A stretch of 64,000 bases of DNA from DATBLE01 sp963719325 (GTDB lineage: Bacteria; Actinomycetota; Thermoleophilia; Gaiellales; Gaiellaceae). A program made the translations under genes and the position numbers. The notes beneath the pieces were generated by a model. That model saw nothing but the letters and a program-made list of their open reading frames with translations. It had not been told where the DNA came from and ran no database searches. Shown here one piece after another: positions 16,507 through 24,215 of this stretch (positions within the stretch are counted from its first letter, which is position 1; every line of letters begins with the position of its first letter). The stretch is taken from contig CAVRBW010000007.1 of the NCBI GenBank assembly GCA_963719325.1, forward strand, positions 18,972 through 82,971, written 5' to 3'.

Positions 16507-17820
16507 CTAGTTGGCTTCGTGCCTCGGCCAACGGCTGCGCCAGGTCGTCAAGGCGCCGACGCAGGCAAGGCTCGCCGCTGCGACCAGCATGGCGCCGCCG
16601 GCGTAGGCGAGCGCGACGGCCTGCGTCAGCGGCGCGAGCGCAACGAGCTCGACGCCGGCCGCGAACGCCGCCGCCTCCGCGAGCCAGATCCTCCGCGGAT
16701 AGAGCGCGTCCTGCTTCGGCCGCGGGCCGGGCGGCCACCAGACCCAGAGCGAGAGCGAGAGGAGCTTCCCGAGATGGCCGAGCGTCACGCCGGCCGCCCA
16801 CCCGAGGAGGAGCAAGACGACGTACGTGGGCATGGCCGTATAGGGAGACACAGCGCCTGCCAGGACGAGGAACCCGACGATCGCCGCCTGAAGGAGGAAG
16901 AGCATTCCCGTGAGGATGTGAACCAGCGGGGCCTCGAGCGCGAGTCGGCGTGTCCGGGCAACGCTCAGCATCAGACGCGCGAACAGGGCGAGAGCGAGAA
17001 CGACGAGAGCTGCTCCGGCAAGCGCTGCCTCGTCGGACGCCGCCGCCAACCCGGCGAGGAGCGTCCAGAGTCCGACCGTCAGCATGGACTCGCCCAGCGG
17101 CAGGCGTCGAGTCGGCGGCGTCGGTGCGAGAGCGAGCATCGGGCCCAGGGTGCGGCCGACCGTGACGATCAGCAGCGTGAGCCAGCCGAGCACACCGAGA
17201 TGGAGATGCACGAGCAACCAGCGCTCGTACGGGACGCCGCCGAACGAGGCGAATCCACGGGAGAAGACGACCGCGCCCAGCACGAGCGCGGCGACGACGT
17301 GCACGCATACGAGCGCCACGCCCACCCGGCTGACGACCAGCCGGCGATCGCCCGGCGCGCGGCGCACGAGACCGAGCAGCTCGACCACGACCAGCAACAG
17401 CCCGGCCGAGAGCAGCGCGGCGCCGACCCAGAGCAGGCGCTCGTGGTCGTAGGCGATCGCGGAGGCGACGAGGAACCCGCCGCCCAGGAGGGGTAGCGCT
17501 GCCGTGAGCAGCCGGGGCCGCCGGACGTCGTTCCGGAGCATTACGGGCAGGAGATGGAAGGACGCTCCGGTGACGGCAAACGGCAGGAAGCCCAGGGTGA
17601 CCAGGTGCGTGGCGAGAACGACGTGTTGTGCGAGCGTTGCCCTGGCGGCGATGTCGGGTGCGGCGATCAGCACGACGATCGTCGTCGCAAGCCAGCCCGC
17701 GAGCCCGACGGCGAGGTACGAGGCGAGCAGGCCCAGCCCGATCGGCCCGCCGACCGCCCGCGCGTTCGCGAGCGGAAGCGCCTTCGTCCCCGGACGGCCG
17801 CGCAGCGGCTGAGCTTCCAC
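16507..17820 (-). CDS. Twelve-helix membrane protein, heme-copper oxidase subunit I/NnrS-like
   Basis: 437 aa with about twelve hydrophobic segments. Histidines fall at positions expected for heme binding inside helices: HVVLATHLVTLGF, GASFHLLPVML, VCVHVVAALVLG, HLHLGVLGWLTLL, PLVHILTGM and TLGHLGKLLS. This pattern recalls the polytopic heme-copper oxidase subunit I and NnrS families, but the Cu-binding Tyr-His crosslink region of true oxidases is not evident. A role as a heme membrane protein in nitric-oxide or oxygen metabolism is inferred. Start: GTG 17820, weak ribosome site. No other respiratory gene adjoins it. Confidence 0.65.
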   Translation of the reverse strand: MEAQPLRGRPGTKALPLANARAVGGPIGLGLLASYLAVGLAGWLATTIVVLIAAPDIAARATLAQHVVLATHLVTLGFLPFAVTGASFHLLPVMLRNDVRRPRLLTAALPLLGGGFLVASAIAYDHERLLWVGAALLSAGLLLVVVELLGLVRRAPGDRRLVVSRVGVALVCVHVVAALVLGAVVFSRGFASFGGVPYERWLLVHLHLGVLGWLTLLIVTVGRTLGPMLALAPTPPTRRLPLGESMLTVGLWTLLAGLAAASDEAALAGAALVVLALALFARLMLSVARTRRLALEAPLVHILTGMLFLLQAAIVGFLVLAGAVSPYTAMPTYVVLLLLGWAAGVTLGHLGKLLSLSLWVWWPPGPRPKQDALYPRRIWLAEAAAFAAGVELVALAPLTQAVALAYAGGAMLVAAASLACVGALTTWRSRWPRHEAN

Positions 17821-18086
17821 CCCGGCAGTTCTAGCGGACGGAGTCGGGCGCTACGCCCGCCGTTCGGCTCAGGCGCCGTCGATCAGGGCGAGCAGGCTCT
17901 CGGCGATCGCGGCCGGACAAATGAACAGGAACCCATTGCGACCAGGCGGTTTGGCTCGACACCCGCTACCCTGAGAGGTGCCGAGGCGGTTTCCTTGGGT
18001 GCCCATCTTCTCGCTTGCTCGCCTGACGGCGGAGTACGCGGGGTCTCTCGTCTGGCAAATCCGACCTCGCTGAGAAGGGATCGCAA

Positions 18087-18479
18087 TTGGGTGCCGTGCA
18101 GAACGTCCCGAAATCGCAGCTTCCTGCTGCTCGTGGAAGCTTGTCGCAGCTCGTGCCCTCCTGGACGGACGTGGAGGAGCTGCTCGATCGTCTTGCGACG
18201 ACGGGTGAGTCGATACCCACCGTGGCCGCGCCGACGACCACGATCTCGAGCTACCACCCCGGACGCCGGATCATGCTCGAGTCGACCGCCGGCTCGAAAT
18301 GGGTGGCTGTCGCGCACATTCGCGAATGCTGGGAGACGTTCGAGCGGCTCGGACGCATCCGTCGCCAGGACGTTCTCGAGCCCGGACGCTGCTCGGCGTT
18401 CATGATCGCGCTGTTCCAGCGCGTCCCCGGGGTTGCGGAGCAGATCGACGAAGACCGTTATCTCGTGCTGCCGACGTGA
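18087..18479 (+). CDS. Hypothetical protein, coupled to a flippase-like gene
   Basis: 130 aa, starting at TTG 18087 with AAGGGA six bases upstream. It shows ELLDRLATTGESIPTV near residue 30, then SSYHPGRRIMLESTAGSKWV, and a helical C-terminal half (HIRECWETFERLGRIRRQDV, FMIALFQRVPGV). No signal peptide, membrane segment or known catalytic motif is present. Its stop overlaps the GTG of the next gene (GTGA), so the two are translated together. The last 60 residues look like a compact helical domain, possibly nucleic-acid binding, but this is not established. Confidence 0.6.
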   Translation: MGAVQNVPKSQLPAARGSLSQLVPSWTDVEELLDRLATTGESIPTVAAPTTTISSYHPGRRIMLESTAGSKWVAVAHIRECWETFERLGRIRRQDVLEPGRCSAFMIALFQRVPGVAEQIDEDRYLVLPT

Positions 18480-19507
18480 CCGTACTTCCCGCCAGCAACG
18501 TGACCGGTCTCGGCCGGCGCCTCCGTCAGGGGTCGCCTGCGGCGAGGTCTCGTCGCCGGCTCGTCGCGAGTGCCTCCTTCGCGATCCTCACGGTGGGTGC
18601 CTCGATTCTCGTCGCCCGCCGGCTGACGCATTCGAGCTGGCCGCTCGAGCACGTCGAGCCGTGGCTCGTCGCCGCTGCGGGAGTCGCCTACCTCGCCAGC
18701 TTCGTCTTCCGTGCGCGCGCCTGGCATCGTCTGTTCCCTCGCGACGAGTGTCCCGACCAGGCACGGTGCCTGGCGTCGGTCGGGGCTGCCGCGGCGAGCG
18801 GGGCGGTTCTTCCGTTTCGGCTCGACTACCTGATCAAGATCGGCATGCTCCGGAAGCTCGGCGGCATTCGCGTGGGGCTCGGCGCGATCGTCCTCTCGAT
18901 CGTCTCGCTCGGGATGATCGACTCGATCGCGATGCTTCCGCTCTCGATCTCGGCGACCGCGACCACGAACACGGCGCTCCGCGGCCCGCTGCTGATCGTC
19001 GTGGTCTTCGGCGTCGCGTGCTCCACGCTGCTCGTCGTCAGCGGGCGCCTCGCGCACCTGCCGCTCTTGCGCGGAAACCGCCGCCTGCGTGCGCTCGGTG
19101 AGCAGGTCGCCCGTCACACTGCGAGCGGCGGGCGACAGGACGCGATCGTGGCCTGGTTCTACCTCTTCGCGTGCTGGTCGACACGGGCCTTCGGCAGCGC
19201 CGCGCTCCTCAGCGCCCTCGGGCTCTCGTTTTCACCGGAGACGGCACTGACGGTGATCTGCCTCGGCGCCGCCGCGGGCGTGATTCCGATCACGTCGGGT
19301 GGAGCGGTCGTGAACGCGGGAGCGGCCGCTGCCATTCTGCTGACGCTGGGCGTCGGCAGGGACATCGCGATCAACTTCTCGCTCGCCTCCGGGCTGCTGC
19401 TGGTGATGAGCGCTGCGGCCGCCTCGATCTGCGGCGTGCTCGCGTCGGTCGCGATCTGCGGGCTCGCCCGGCGCCAGGCTACGCGGACGAGCTTCAGCCT
19501 GACCTGA
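18476..19507 (+). CDS. Integral membrane protein of the lysylphosphatidylglycerol synthase TM / UPF0104 type
   Basis: 343 aa with about eight membrane segments. It resembles the flippase-like family PF03706 (MprF transmembrane part, UPF0104): WLVAAAGVAYLASFVFRARA, the RAW-x-RLFP loop, the SGAVLPFRLDYLIKIGML motif, and a long C-terminal stretch with GVIPITSGGAVVNAGAAAA. Such proteins flip lipids or act in glycolipid and polyisoprenoid pathways. No catalytic lysyltransferase domain is present. The GTG start at 18476 overlaps the previous stop. A short hairpin follows the gene, at 19516-19532, in front of the convergent cold-shock gene. Confidence 0.78.
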   Translation: MTVLPASNVTGLGRRLRQGSPAARSRRRLVASASFAILTVGASILVARRLTHSSWPLEHVEPWLVAAAGVAYLASFVFRARAWHRLFPRDECPDQARCLASVGAAAASGAVLPFRLDYLIKIGMLRKLGGIRVGLGAIVLSIVSLGMIDSIAMLPLSISATATTNTALRGPLLIVVVFGVACSTLLVVSGRLAHLPLLRGNRRLRALGEQVARHTASGGRQDAIVAWFYLFACWSTRAFGSAALLSALGLSFSPETALTVICLGAAAGVIPITSGGAVVNAGAAAAILLTLGVGRDIAINFSLASGLLLVMSAAAASICGVLASVAICGLARRQATRTSFSLT

Positions 19508-19532
19508 AGCTGAGCCGACGCTCGGGGCGTCG

Positions 19533-19733
19533 TCAGGCGTCGAGCGGCCGGACGTTCGCCGCTTCGATGCCGAGCGAGCCGCGGGCGAGCGCGTACTCGA
19601 CACGCTGGCCCTCGTGCAGTGTCGCGCCGCCGTCCAGGCTTCGCGGGCGCACCCAGATCTCGCCGGCATGTCGGTCCGGCGCGATGAAGCCATAACCGTC
19701 GGCGCTCATCGCCGAGACGGTTCCAACCTCCAT
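19533..19733 (-). CDS. Divergent cold-shock-domain protein
   Basis: 66 aa with a cold-shock-domain pattern: TVSAMSADGYGFIAPD corresponds to the usual TVKWFN-x-x-KGYGFI, keeping only the second RNP-like aromatic strand (YGFIAP), and EGQRVEYALARG matches the C-terminal strands. The first RNP motif is degenerate (no WFN), so nucleic-acid affinity may be lower. It is the last gene of a leftward small-protein operon that includes a canonical CspA-type gene 330 bp upstream. Confidence 0.75.
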   Translation of the reverse strand: MEVGTVSAMSADGYGFIAPDRHAGEIWVRPRSLDGGATLHEGQRVEYALARGSLGIEAANVRPLDA

Positions 19734-19761
19734 TCTCAGGTCGTGTCCCTCCCGAAGCGGC

Positions 19762-19986
19762 TCACGTGGGCCGCTCTTCGTGCGAGTCGGGGTCGGAGGT
19801 GTACGACTGCTCCCAGCCGACGTTGACCAGCATCGCGCCCACCTCGCGAATGGCGATCGCGATCTCGAGTCCGATCTCGCGAATTGCCTCGGTCTCGCGC
19901 GCAGTCGACGCGTTGGCGCGAAGCTCGACCAGAAGCTGGCCGAGACGCTCGATCTCCCCGTAGTTCCGTTGCTCAGGGCTCTGCAC
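19762..19986 (-). CDS. Small hypothetical protein
   Basis: 74 aa from a GTG at 19986 preceded by GAGGGGG. It is predicted to be mainly helical: GEIERLGQLLVELRANAST, ETEAIREIGLEIAIAIREVG, then an acidic tail. There is no signal peptide. It lies between two cold-shock-domain genes in the same direction. No family recognised. Confidence 0.6.
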   Translation of the reverse strand: MQSPEQRNYGEIERLGQLLVELRANASTARETEAIREIGLEIAIAIREVGAMLVNVGWEQSYTSDPDSHEERPT

Positions 19987-20061
19987 TCAGCGCCCCCTCG
20001 TTCGCAGGCTTGAAGTCACGTAGCCCGAGCCGCAACCAGCCCGGGCTACCTCGATCCGTTG

Positions 20062-20268
20062 CTACGCCACTGAGACGACGTTCGTCGCCTCGGGGCCCTT
20101 CGAGCCCTCGCGCTGCTCGTACTCGACGCGCGCGCCCTCGCTGAGCGACTTGAATCCCTCGCCCGCAATGTTCGAGTGGTGCACGAACAGATCCTTCGAA
20201 CCTTCGTCAGGAGTAATGAAGCCGTACCCCTTCGAATCGTTGAACCACTTCACGGTTCCGGTTGCCAT
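20062..20268 (-). CDS. cspA: CspA-family cold shock protein
   Basis: 68 aa, canonical single cold-shock domain: TGTVKWFNDSKGYGFI contains RNP1 and RNP2 aromatic residues, DLFVHHSNI the second binding strand, and VEYEQREGSKGPEA the C-terminal strands. It binds single-stranded RNA/DNA as an RNA chaperone in the cytoplasm. The ATG at 20268 is preceded by GGGAGG. The longer reading from 20358 is not supported. It sits mid-way in a leftward run of five small genes; a 16-bp gap separates it from the Lys/Arg-rich protein upstream. Confidence 0.95.
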   Translation of the reverse strand: MATGTVKWFNDSKGYGFITPDEGSKDLFVHHSNIAGEGFKSLSEGARVEYEQREGSKGPEATNVVSVA

Positions 20269-20284
20269 AGAGAAAACACCTCCC

Positions 20285-20545
20285 TCACTGCTGGTGAACG
20301 CGTAAGGAAGGCGCATCGCGCAGACCGGACCCGTTCTTCGTTGTCTCCACCGTAGCACCCAACGACGGCGCCGACGGATCCGTCTCGGGATCGGGGACCG
20401 CCTCGGACGGCGTCGTATCGGTGCCGGCCTCGGTCTTCGCGGCCCGTGCCTCGGCCTTTCGCTGCAGCTTGTCCTCGCGGCGCTTCCGCACCGTCTGCTC
20501 TCTACGCAGCTTGTCCATTGTCTGTCGTCTCTTCTTCGAGCTCAT
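20285..20545 (-). CDS. Highly charged small protein
   Basis: 86 aa. The first 35 residues are strongly basic and helical (MSSKKRRQTMDKLRREQTVR, KRREDKLQRKAEARAAK); the second half is acidic and proline-rich and likely disordered. The start at ATG 20545 overlaps the stop of the gene upstream (ATGA), with AAGGGAG in front. Such basic-helix/acidic-tail proteins often bind ribosomes or RNA, and cotranscription with cspA fits, but that is inference. Confidence 0.65.
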   Translation of the reverse strand: MSSKKRRQTMDKLRREQTVRKRREDKLQRKAEARAAKTEAGTDTTPSEAVPDPETDPSAPSLGATVETTKNGSGLRDAPSLRVHQQ

Positions 20546-20715
20546 CTGCTCCCTTCGGTCGTCTCCTGCAGGTCGGCGTGACCGCCGATCACGCGGTACC
20601 CGTCCTCGTCGATGATCACGCTTGTCCGGGCGGCCTGGCGCTTCTCAAATTGCGAACCGGCCAACCTCACCGGTGCCTCCACGGACGCCACTTCTGCCTC
20701 TTTGGTCACGGCCAT
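20542..20715 (-). CDS. Small hypothetical protein, first gene of the cspA operon
   Basis: 57 aa starting at ATG 20715 behind GGAAGG. Sequence: MAVTKEAEVASVEAPVRLAG, then FEKRQAARTSVIIDEDGYRV and an acidic end. It overlaps the following gene by four bases. The upstream 246 bp to the divergent hemolysin III gene hold the promoters but no other gene. No family recognised. Confidence 0.6.
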   Translation of the reverse strand: MAVTKEAEVASVEAPVRLAGSQFEKRQAARTSVIIDEDGYRVIGGHADLQETTEGSR

Positions 20716-20961
20716 CGCGCCCTGCCTTCCAATCCGCCGAGGTCGAGGTCTCAACGAGGAGGACGTGCGGCTCGCTGCCCGCCCACAGTAGCATCCGATC
20801 GGCTCCAGGCCACGAGTCACGCCCGATTCTCCCTGTCGGCTGCTACGCTCGTGAGCGGCCGAGACTGCGCGCATAGACGACGTGGCCAGTGTCTCGTGAC
20901 CACTCCCAGACCGGACCAGAGTGCCTCCCGGCGACATCCCAGATCCAGCAGCGCCGTAGAC

Positions 20962-21630
20962 GTGTACGGGTCGTCCTCCGTTTCCGCTGACCCGCGGACG
21001 TGCGCGAAGCCGGTGCTTCGCGGGGTGTTCCACCTGTATGCGTTCTTCGTGTCGCTGATCGTCGGCGGCCTGCTGATCGCGGCAGCCTCGCCCGGCCGGA
21101 CGCAGCTCGCGGCAGCGGTCTTCGCCACAGCTGTCGCGGTGATGTTCGGCGCGAGCGCCCTGCACCACCGCGTGACCTGGAACGAGCGCGGCTACCGGTG
21201 GTCGCGGCGAATCGATCATGCGGGTGTCTACCTCGCGATTGCGGGGACGTACACGCCGTTCGGTCTGCTCGTCCTGCATCACAGCTGGCGAATCGTCGTC
21301 CTCGCGGTCGTCTGGGGTGGAGCACTCGCCGCAATCGTGCTCAAGTTCGTCTGGGTCGACGCGCCCAAGTGGCTGTCCGCGGCGATCGCGATCACGCTCG
21401 GGTGGATCTCGGTGATCGTCGTTCCGCAGATGATCGACGGGGTCGGCTGGGACGGAACGACGCTCATGCTCGCAGGGGGGCTCGCGTACACGGTCGGCGG
21501 ATTCGTCTATGCACTGCGCCGCCCCGATCCGTTGCCGGCCGTCTTCGGCTACCACGAGGTCTTCCATCTCCTCGTCGTCGCTGCGGTGGCCCTGCAGTAC
21601 AGCGTGATCGCCTTCTGGCTCGTTTTCTAG
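20962..21630 (+). CDS. Hemolysin III / PAQR-type seven-helix membrane protein
   Basis: About 222 aa with seven hydrophobic segments and the hemolysin III (YplQ, PAQR) signatures: ASALHHR after helix 2, IDHAGVYLAIAGTYTPF in the middle, and GYHEVFHLLVV at the last helix. The conserved His/Asp/Ser set forms a metal site in the ceramidase-like CREST superfamily, so a hydrolase acting on membrane lipids is possible; the hemolysin name is historical. Start: GTG 20962; an in-frame GTG at 21013 would begin at the conserved VLRGVFHLY. It is divergent from the cspA operon. Confidence 0.85.
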   Translation: MYGSSSVSADPRTCAKPVLRGVFHLYAFFVSLIVGGLLIAAASPGRTQLAAAVFATAVAVMFGASALHHRVTWNERGYRWSRRIDHAGVYLAIAGTYTPFGLLVLHHSWRIVVLAVVWGGALAAIVLKFVWVDAPKWLSAAIAITLGWISVIVVPQMIDGVGWDGTTLMLAGGLAYTVGGFVYALRRPDPLPAVFGYHEVFHLLVVAAVALQYSVIAFWLVF

Positions 21631-21698
21631 GCCCGGACGCGTCCATTCGCAGCGCCGTCTTCGGCCGTGTCCGAGACGGACGATACGGTCCCGCGCCT

Positions 21699-22374
21699 GT
21701 GCGCCTGATCGTCGCCCGCTGCGAGGTCACCTACACCGGCCGGCTCAGCGCCTACCTTCCCGACTCGACCCGCCTGCTGATGTTCAAGTCCGACGGCACG
21801 GTGCTGGTCCAGTCGGACCGGGCGGGTACAAGTGAAGCCGTTGAACTGGATGACGCCGCCGACCGCGATCGAGGAGCTCGGCGACCGGATCGTCGTCCGC
21901 AAGCGGGCCGGGAAGACCGAGGACTGCCTGGAGATCCGGCTCGCCGAGGTTCTCAGCGATGTCAGCCACGAGATGGGGGAGGCCGCCGGCCTGGAGAAGG
22001 ACGGCGTCGAGCGCGATCTGCAGGAGGAGCTCGCCTCGCAGCCCGAGGCGCTCGGCGAGGAGCTACGGCTCGTGCGCCGCGAGTGGCCGACCGACATCGG
22101 ACCGGTCGACCTGATGTGCCGGGACCCGGAGGGCGGCTGGGTCGCGGTCGAGGTGAAGCGCGTCGCCGGGATCGAGTCGGTCGAGCAGCTGGTGCGCTAC
22201 CTGGAGCGGATCAGGGTCGACCCGGCGCGCGCGGAATGCCGGGGGCTGCTTGCCGCTCAGCGGTTCCGCCCGCAGGCGGTGACGCTCGCCGAGTCGCGCG
22301 GGATCCGCTGCGTCGAGGTCGATCTCGCGCTCCTGCGCGGCGAGCGCGAGCCGGAGCTGACCCTCTTCAGCTGA
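21699..22374 (+). pseudogene. nucS: Endonuclease NucS, interrupted by a +1 frameshift
   Basis: NucS/EndoMS cuts mismatched DNA and replaces MutSL in actinobacteria and some archaea. The first frame, from GTG 21699, reads VRLIVARCEVTYTGRLSAYL and FKSDGTVLVQSDRAG (N-terminal domain). Homology then continues one base out of phase from about 21832, VKPLNWMTPPTAIEEL to the end, with nuclease motifs PVDLMCRD, VAVEVKR and QLVRYLERI. The total length is 3n+1, so one extra base (most simply one G in the GGGCGGG run near 21820-21826) separates the halves. Either a recent inactivation or a sequencing error. The downstream half alone, from GTG 21832, would lack the N-terminal DNA-binding domain. Confidence 0.82.
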
Positions 22375-22475
22375 GCGAGCAGACGGCGAAGGAGGGGGCG
22401 AAGATCGAGGGGCTCCAGCTGCTCGCGCCTCCACTCATCGTGGAGCTCGGCCTGCGAGCGTGGGGTCTGGGAGTC

Positions 22476-22530
22476 AAATAGCACGACCGTTCGTTCTCCA
22501 ACAGGAGAATACGACCGATCGTGCTATTTT
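22476..22530. promoter_or_regulatory. Double dyad operator and promoter of the tetR gene
   Basis: Two near-identical dyads, ACGACCGTTCGT (22483-22494) and ACGACCGATCGT (22511-22522), are 28 bp apart. They are themselves arms of a larger inverted repeat, with AAATAGCACGA at the left end mirrored by TCGTGCTATTT at the right. TATTTT at 22525-22530 lies seven bases before the tetR GTG and fits a -10 box of a leaderless transcript; repressor on the dyads would cover it. A TTGACA (minus strand, 22535-22530) with TATTCT 18 bp further also reads as a leftward promoter. Confidence 0.7.
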
Positions 22531-22537
22531 GTCAACC

Positions 22538-23155
22538 GTGAGCGCGACGAAGCGCAAGCGCGCCGACGGCGAACGGAGCCGTGCGGCGATCCTGGACGCG
22601 GCGACGAAGCTCGCGACCGTGGAAGGTCTGGACGGGCTCTCGATCGGCCGCCTCGCCGAGGAGATCGGCATGAGCAAGAGCGGCCTCTATGCCCACTTCG
22701 GCTCCAAGGAGGACCTCCAGCTCGCCGCGATCGACACAGCCGTCGAGATCGTCCGCTCCGAGGTGATCCTGCCCGCCCGCGAGCCGGAAAGCCCATTGGC
22801 CCGTCTCGAATCGTTGTGCGAGCACTTCCTCGGATACCTCGAGAAGCCTGTCTTCCCCGGTGGCTGCTTCTTCGCCTCCGCCGAGGCCGAGCTCGACACC
22901 CACCCCGGGCCGGTCCGCGAGAAGCTCGTCGAGGTGATGGGCTCGTGGCTCGGACTGATCGAGCGGCGCGTGCATCAGGCGCAGGAGGCCGGAGAGATCG
23001 ACTCCGACGAGGACCCTGCGCTCCTCGCCTTCGAGCTCGACGCGTTCATGAAGATGGCCAACTCGGTCACGCTGCTCCGCGGCGGCCGGACCGGACTCGA
23101 GCAGGCGCGACGCGCGATCCGTGCGCGGCTCGACCGCGCCCGCCTCGGCTCTTAG
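22538..23155 (+). CDS. TetR-family transcriptional repressor
   Basis: 205 aa. The N-terminal helix-turn-helix is clear: RSRAAILDAATKLATVEGLD, LSIGRLAEEIGMSKSGLYAHF, then GSKEDLQLAAID. The C-terminal ligand domain contains PVFPGGCFFASAEAELD, typical of the TetR_C family with a GGCxFxxxxxE pattern. The start at GTG 22538 is preferred because a -10-like TATTTT and the double operator lie right before it. The next gene, an oxidoreductase, follows after 31 bp in the same direction and is the probable co-regulated target. The inducer is likely an electrophile or quinone substrate of that enzyme (inference). Confidence 0.9.
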   Translation: MSATKRKRADGERSRAAILDAATKLATVEGLDGLSIGRLAEEIGMSKSGLYAHFGSKEDLQLAAIDTAVEIVRSEVILPAREPESPLARLESLCEHFLGYLEKPVFPGGCFFASAEAELDTHPGPVREKLVEVMGSWLGLIERRVHQAQEAGEIDSDEDPALLAFELDAFMKMANSVTLLRGGRTGLEQARRAIRARLDRARLGS

Positions 23156-23186
23156 AAGCTCTAGCGGAACGGAGGAGACGATTCCC

Positions 23187-24104
23187 ATGAGAGCAATCGT
23201 GGTGACGGACGAGGCTGCGGGAACGGCCGGGATGACGCTGGTGGAGAGGCCCGCACCGCCCGCAGCGATCAACGACGTCATCGTTCGGATTCACGCGTCG
23301 GGATTCGTCCCGACTGAAATGGCGTGGCCCTCGACCTGGACCGATCGCCGCGACCATGACCGGACACCGTCAATCCCTGGGCACGAGCTGGCCGGAGTGG
23401 TCACCGCCCTCGGGTACGGCACGACGGGACTGTCGGTGGGACAACGGGTGTTCGGCCTCGCGGACTGGCATCGCGACGGCACCCTGGCGGAGTATGTGGC
23501 GATCGAGGCACGCAACCTCGCGCCGCTGCCGGGCGACGTCGACTTCACGGTGGGCGCGAGCCTGCCAATCTCGGGCCTGACCGCGTGGCAGGGACTGTTC
23601 GAGCACGGCCGTCTTCAGGCGGGGCAGAGCGTCCTCGCGCACGGCGCGGCCGGCGCAGTCGGGTCGATGGTGACGCAGCTCGCACATGAGTTCGGCGCCT
23701 ATGTCATCGGCACCGGACGCGCCGCCGACCGCCAGAAGGCGCTGGACTTCGGCGCGCAGGAGTTCGTCGACCTCGAGCAGGACGCGCTGGAGGACATCGG
23801 TGGCGTCGACCTGGTATTCGACGTCATCGGCGGGGACATCCAGAAGCGGTCCGCAAGCCTGATCCGGGCCGGAGGAACCCTCGTGACCGTCGTAGGGCCG
23901 CCCGAGGCGCGGCCCGCCGACGGTTTCGCAGTCGACTTCGTGGTCGAATCCGATCGTGCCCAGCTGCGTGAGATCGTTCAGCGGGTCCGGGACGGACGAC
24001 TGCGAACGAACATCGGCACCGTCGCGACCCTCGACGATGCCGTCGCCGCCCTCAACCCGACCGAACGACGCAACGGGAAGACGATCATCCGCATTCGTCC
24101 ATAA
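23187..24104 (+). CDS. Zinc-independent NADP-dependent quinone oxidoreductase (MDR superfamily)
   Basis: 305 aa, medium-chain dehydrogenase/reductase of the quinone oxidoreductase type. The GroES-like N-terminal domain contains IPGHELAGVVTALG; the Rossmann domain has VLAHGAAGAVGSMVTQLA (the GxGxxG equivalent, AAGAVG) and later DVIGGDIQKRS. The structural zinc cysteines of alcohol dehydrogenases are missing, as in QOR enzymes. It reduces quinones or alpha,beta-unsaturated carbonyls with NADPH. The ATG at 23187 follows GGAGGAGACG. It forms an operon with the tetR gene and is probably derepressed by its ligand. Substrate cannot be inferred. Confidence 0.88.
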   Translation: MRAIVVTDEAAGTAGMTLVERPAPPAAINDVIVRIHASGFVPTEMAWPSTWTDRRDHDRTPSIPGHELAGVVTALGYGTTGLSVGQRVFGLADWHRDGTLAEYVAIEARNLAPLPGDVDFTVGASLPISGLTAWQGLFEHGRLQAGQSVLAHGAAGAVGSMVTQLAHEFGAYVIGTGRAADRQKALDFGAQEFVDLEQDALEDIGGVDLVFDVIGGDIQKRSASLIRAGGTLVTVVGPPEARPADGFAVDFVVESDRAQLREIVQRVRDGRLRTNIGTVATLDDAVAALNPTERRNGKTIIRIRP

Positions 24105-24215
24105 CGACTCGGAGACGGCAGAGGCCACCGACAATCCCGCGCGGTCGACTTTACGAGCGCCGCGGATTTGTCCAGGCCTACCGCCGAAAGGGTCACGCCA
24201 TTCAGTTGGAGCTTC

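Noticed and set aside
17883..18317. Minus-strand frame of 144 codons and a 43-codon ORF ending at 17880
   Set aside because: Both run antisense to the hypothetical gene at 18087 and have no ribosome site or recognisable motif.
22507..22535. Leftward TTGACA/TATTCT pair as a promoter of a gene
   Set aside because: No minus-strand gene follows it; kept only as a note on the operator.
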